Source of the DNA: Casuarina equisetifolia
Taxonomy: Eukaryota; Streptophyta; Magnoliopsida; Fagales; Casuarinaceae
Assembly: GCA_028551475.1 (NCBI GenBank)
Contig: CM052359.1
Coordinates: 20,001 to 84,000, forward strand
Direction: 5' to 3'
Length of the DNA: 64,000 nucleotides
This document shows positions 63,996-64,000 of the stretch, piece by piece (position 1 is the stretch's first letter; each line of letters starts with the position of its first letter). The notes beneath the pieces were generated by a model. That model was given only the letters and a program-made list of their open reading frames with translations. It ran no database searches and had not been told where the DNA came from. The translations under genes were made by a program, and so were the position numbers.

Positions 63996-64000
63996 GACTA

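Overview
This is a piece of plant nuclear genome, most likely from a flowering plant. Protein-coding genes are split by many GT-AG introns, AT-rich spacers separate them, and LTR retrotransposons of several ages lie between and inside genes. The gene set (KCBP kinesin, DAO-type dioxygenase, lectin receptor kinase, subtilase, DGAT2) is specific to plants or typical of them. The species cannot be fixed from the sequence alone. Splice models below were built by hand from reading-frame continuity, splice consensus and recalled family sequences. In every multi-exon model the exon lengths sum to a whole number of codons.

Layout. 1-3.7 kb: decayed tail of a Ty1/copia element that enters from the left edge. 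6.6-15.3 kb (+): complete KCBP/ZWICHEL kinesin gene, 23 coding exons, 1269 aa. 17.0-24.5 kb (+): a DAO-like 2-oxoglutarate dioxygenase, 3 exons, 303 aa. Its first intron holds a complete but inactive Ty1/copia element (18033-23705) with two 236-bp LTRs. 26.4-29.7 kb (-): L-type lectin receptor kinase, 2 exons, 713 aa. 32.5-35.5 kb (-): internally deleted relict of a Ty3/gypsy element. 35.8-41.3 kb (+): a 123-bp tandem duplication, a long non-coding stretch with a C28 tract, and a small coiled-coil protein gene of unknown function. 42.3-46.4 kb (-): complete subtilase, 11 exons, 766 aa. 48.5-50.8 kb (+): small predicted plastid membrane protein, 3 exons, 187 aa. 52.2-56.9 kb (+): DGAT2, 9 exons, 334 aa. 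57.3-57.7 kb (-): an orphan exon with a membrane-anchor-like end. 58.2-64.0 kb (+): a nearly complete Ty3/gypsy element with paired 571-bp LTRs that ends 5 bases before the window does.

The genes do not form a pathway or cluster. They are independent plant loci: cytoskeletal motor, auxin-type hormone oxidation, surface receptor, secreted protease, plastid membrane protein and triacylglycerol synthesis. I found no convincing new biological system. The points most worth checking are the transposon-loaded DAO intron, the orphan exon beside the young gypsy element, the two unassigned small genes, a GC-AG intron in the kinesin motor domain, and four tandem duplications of about 34 to 127 bp.
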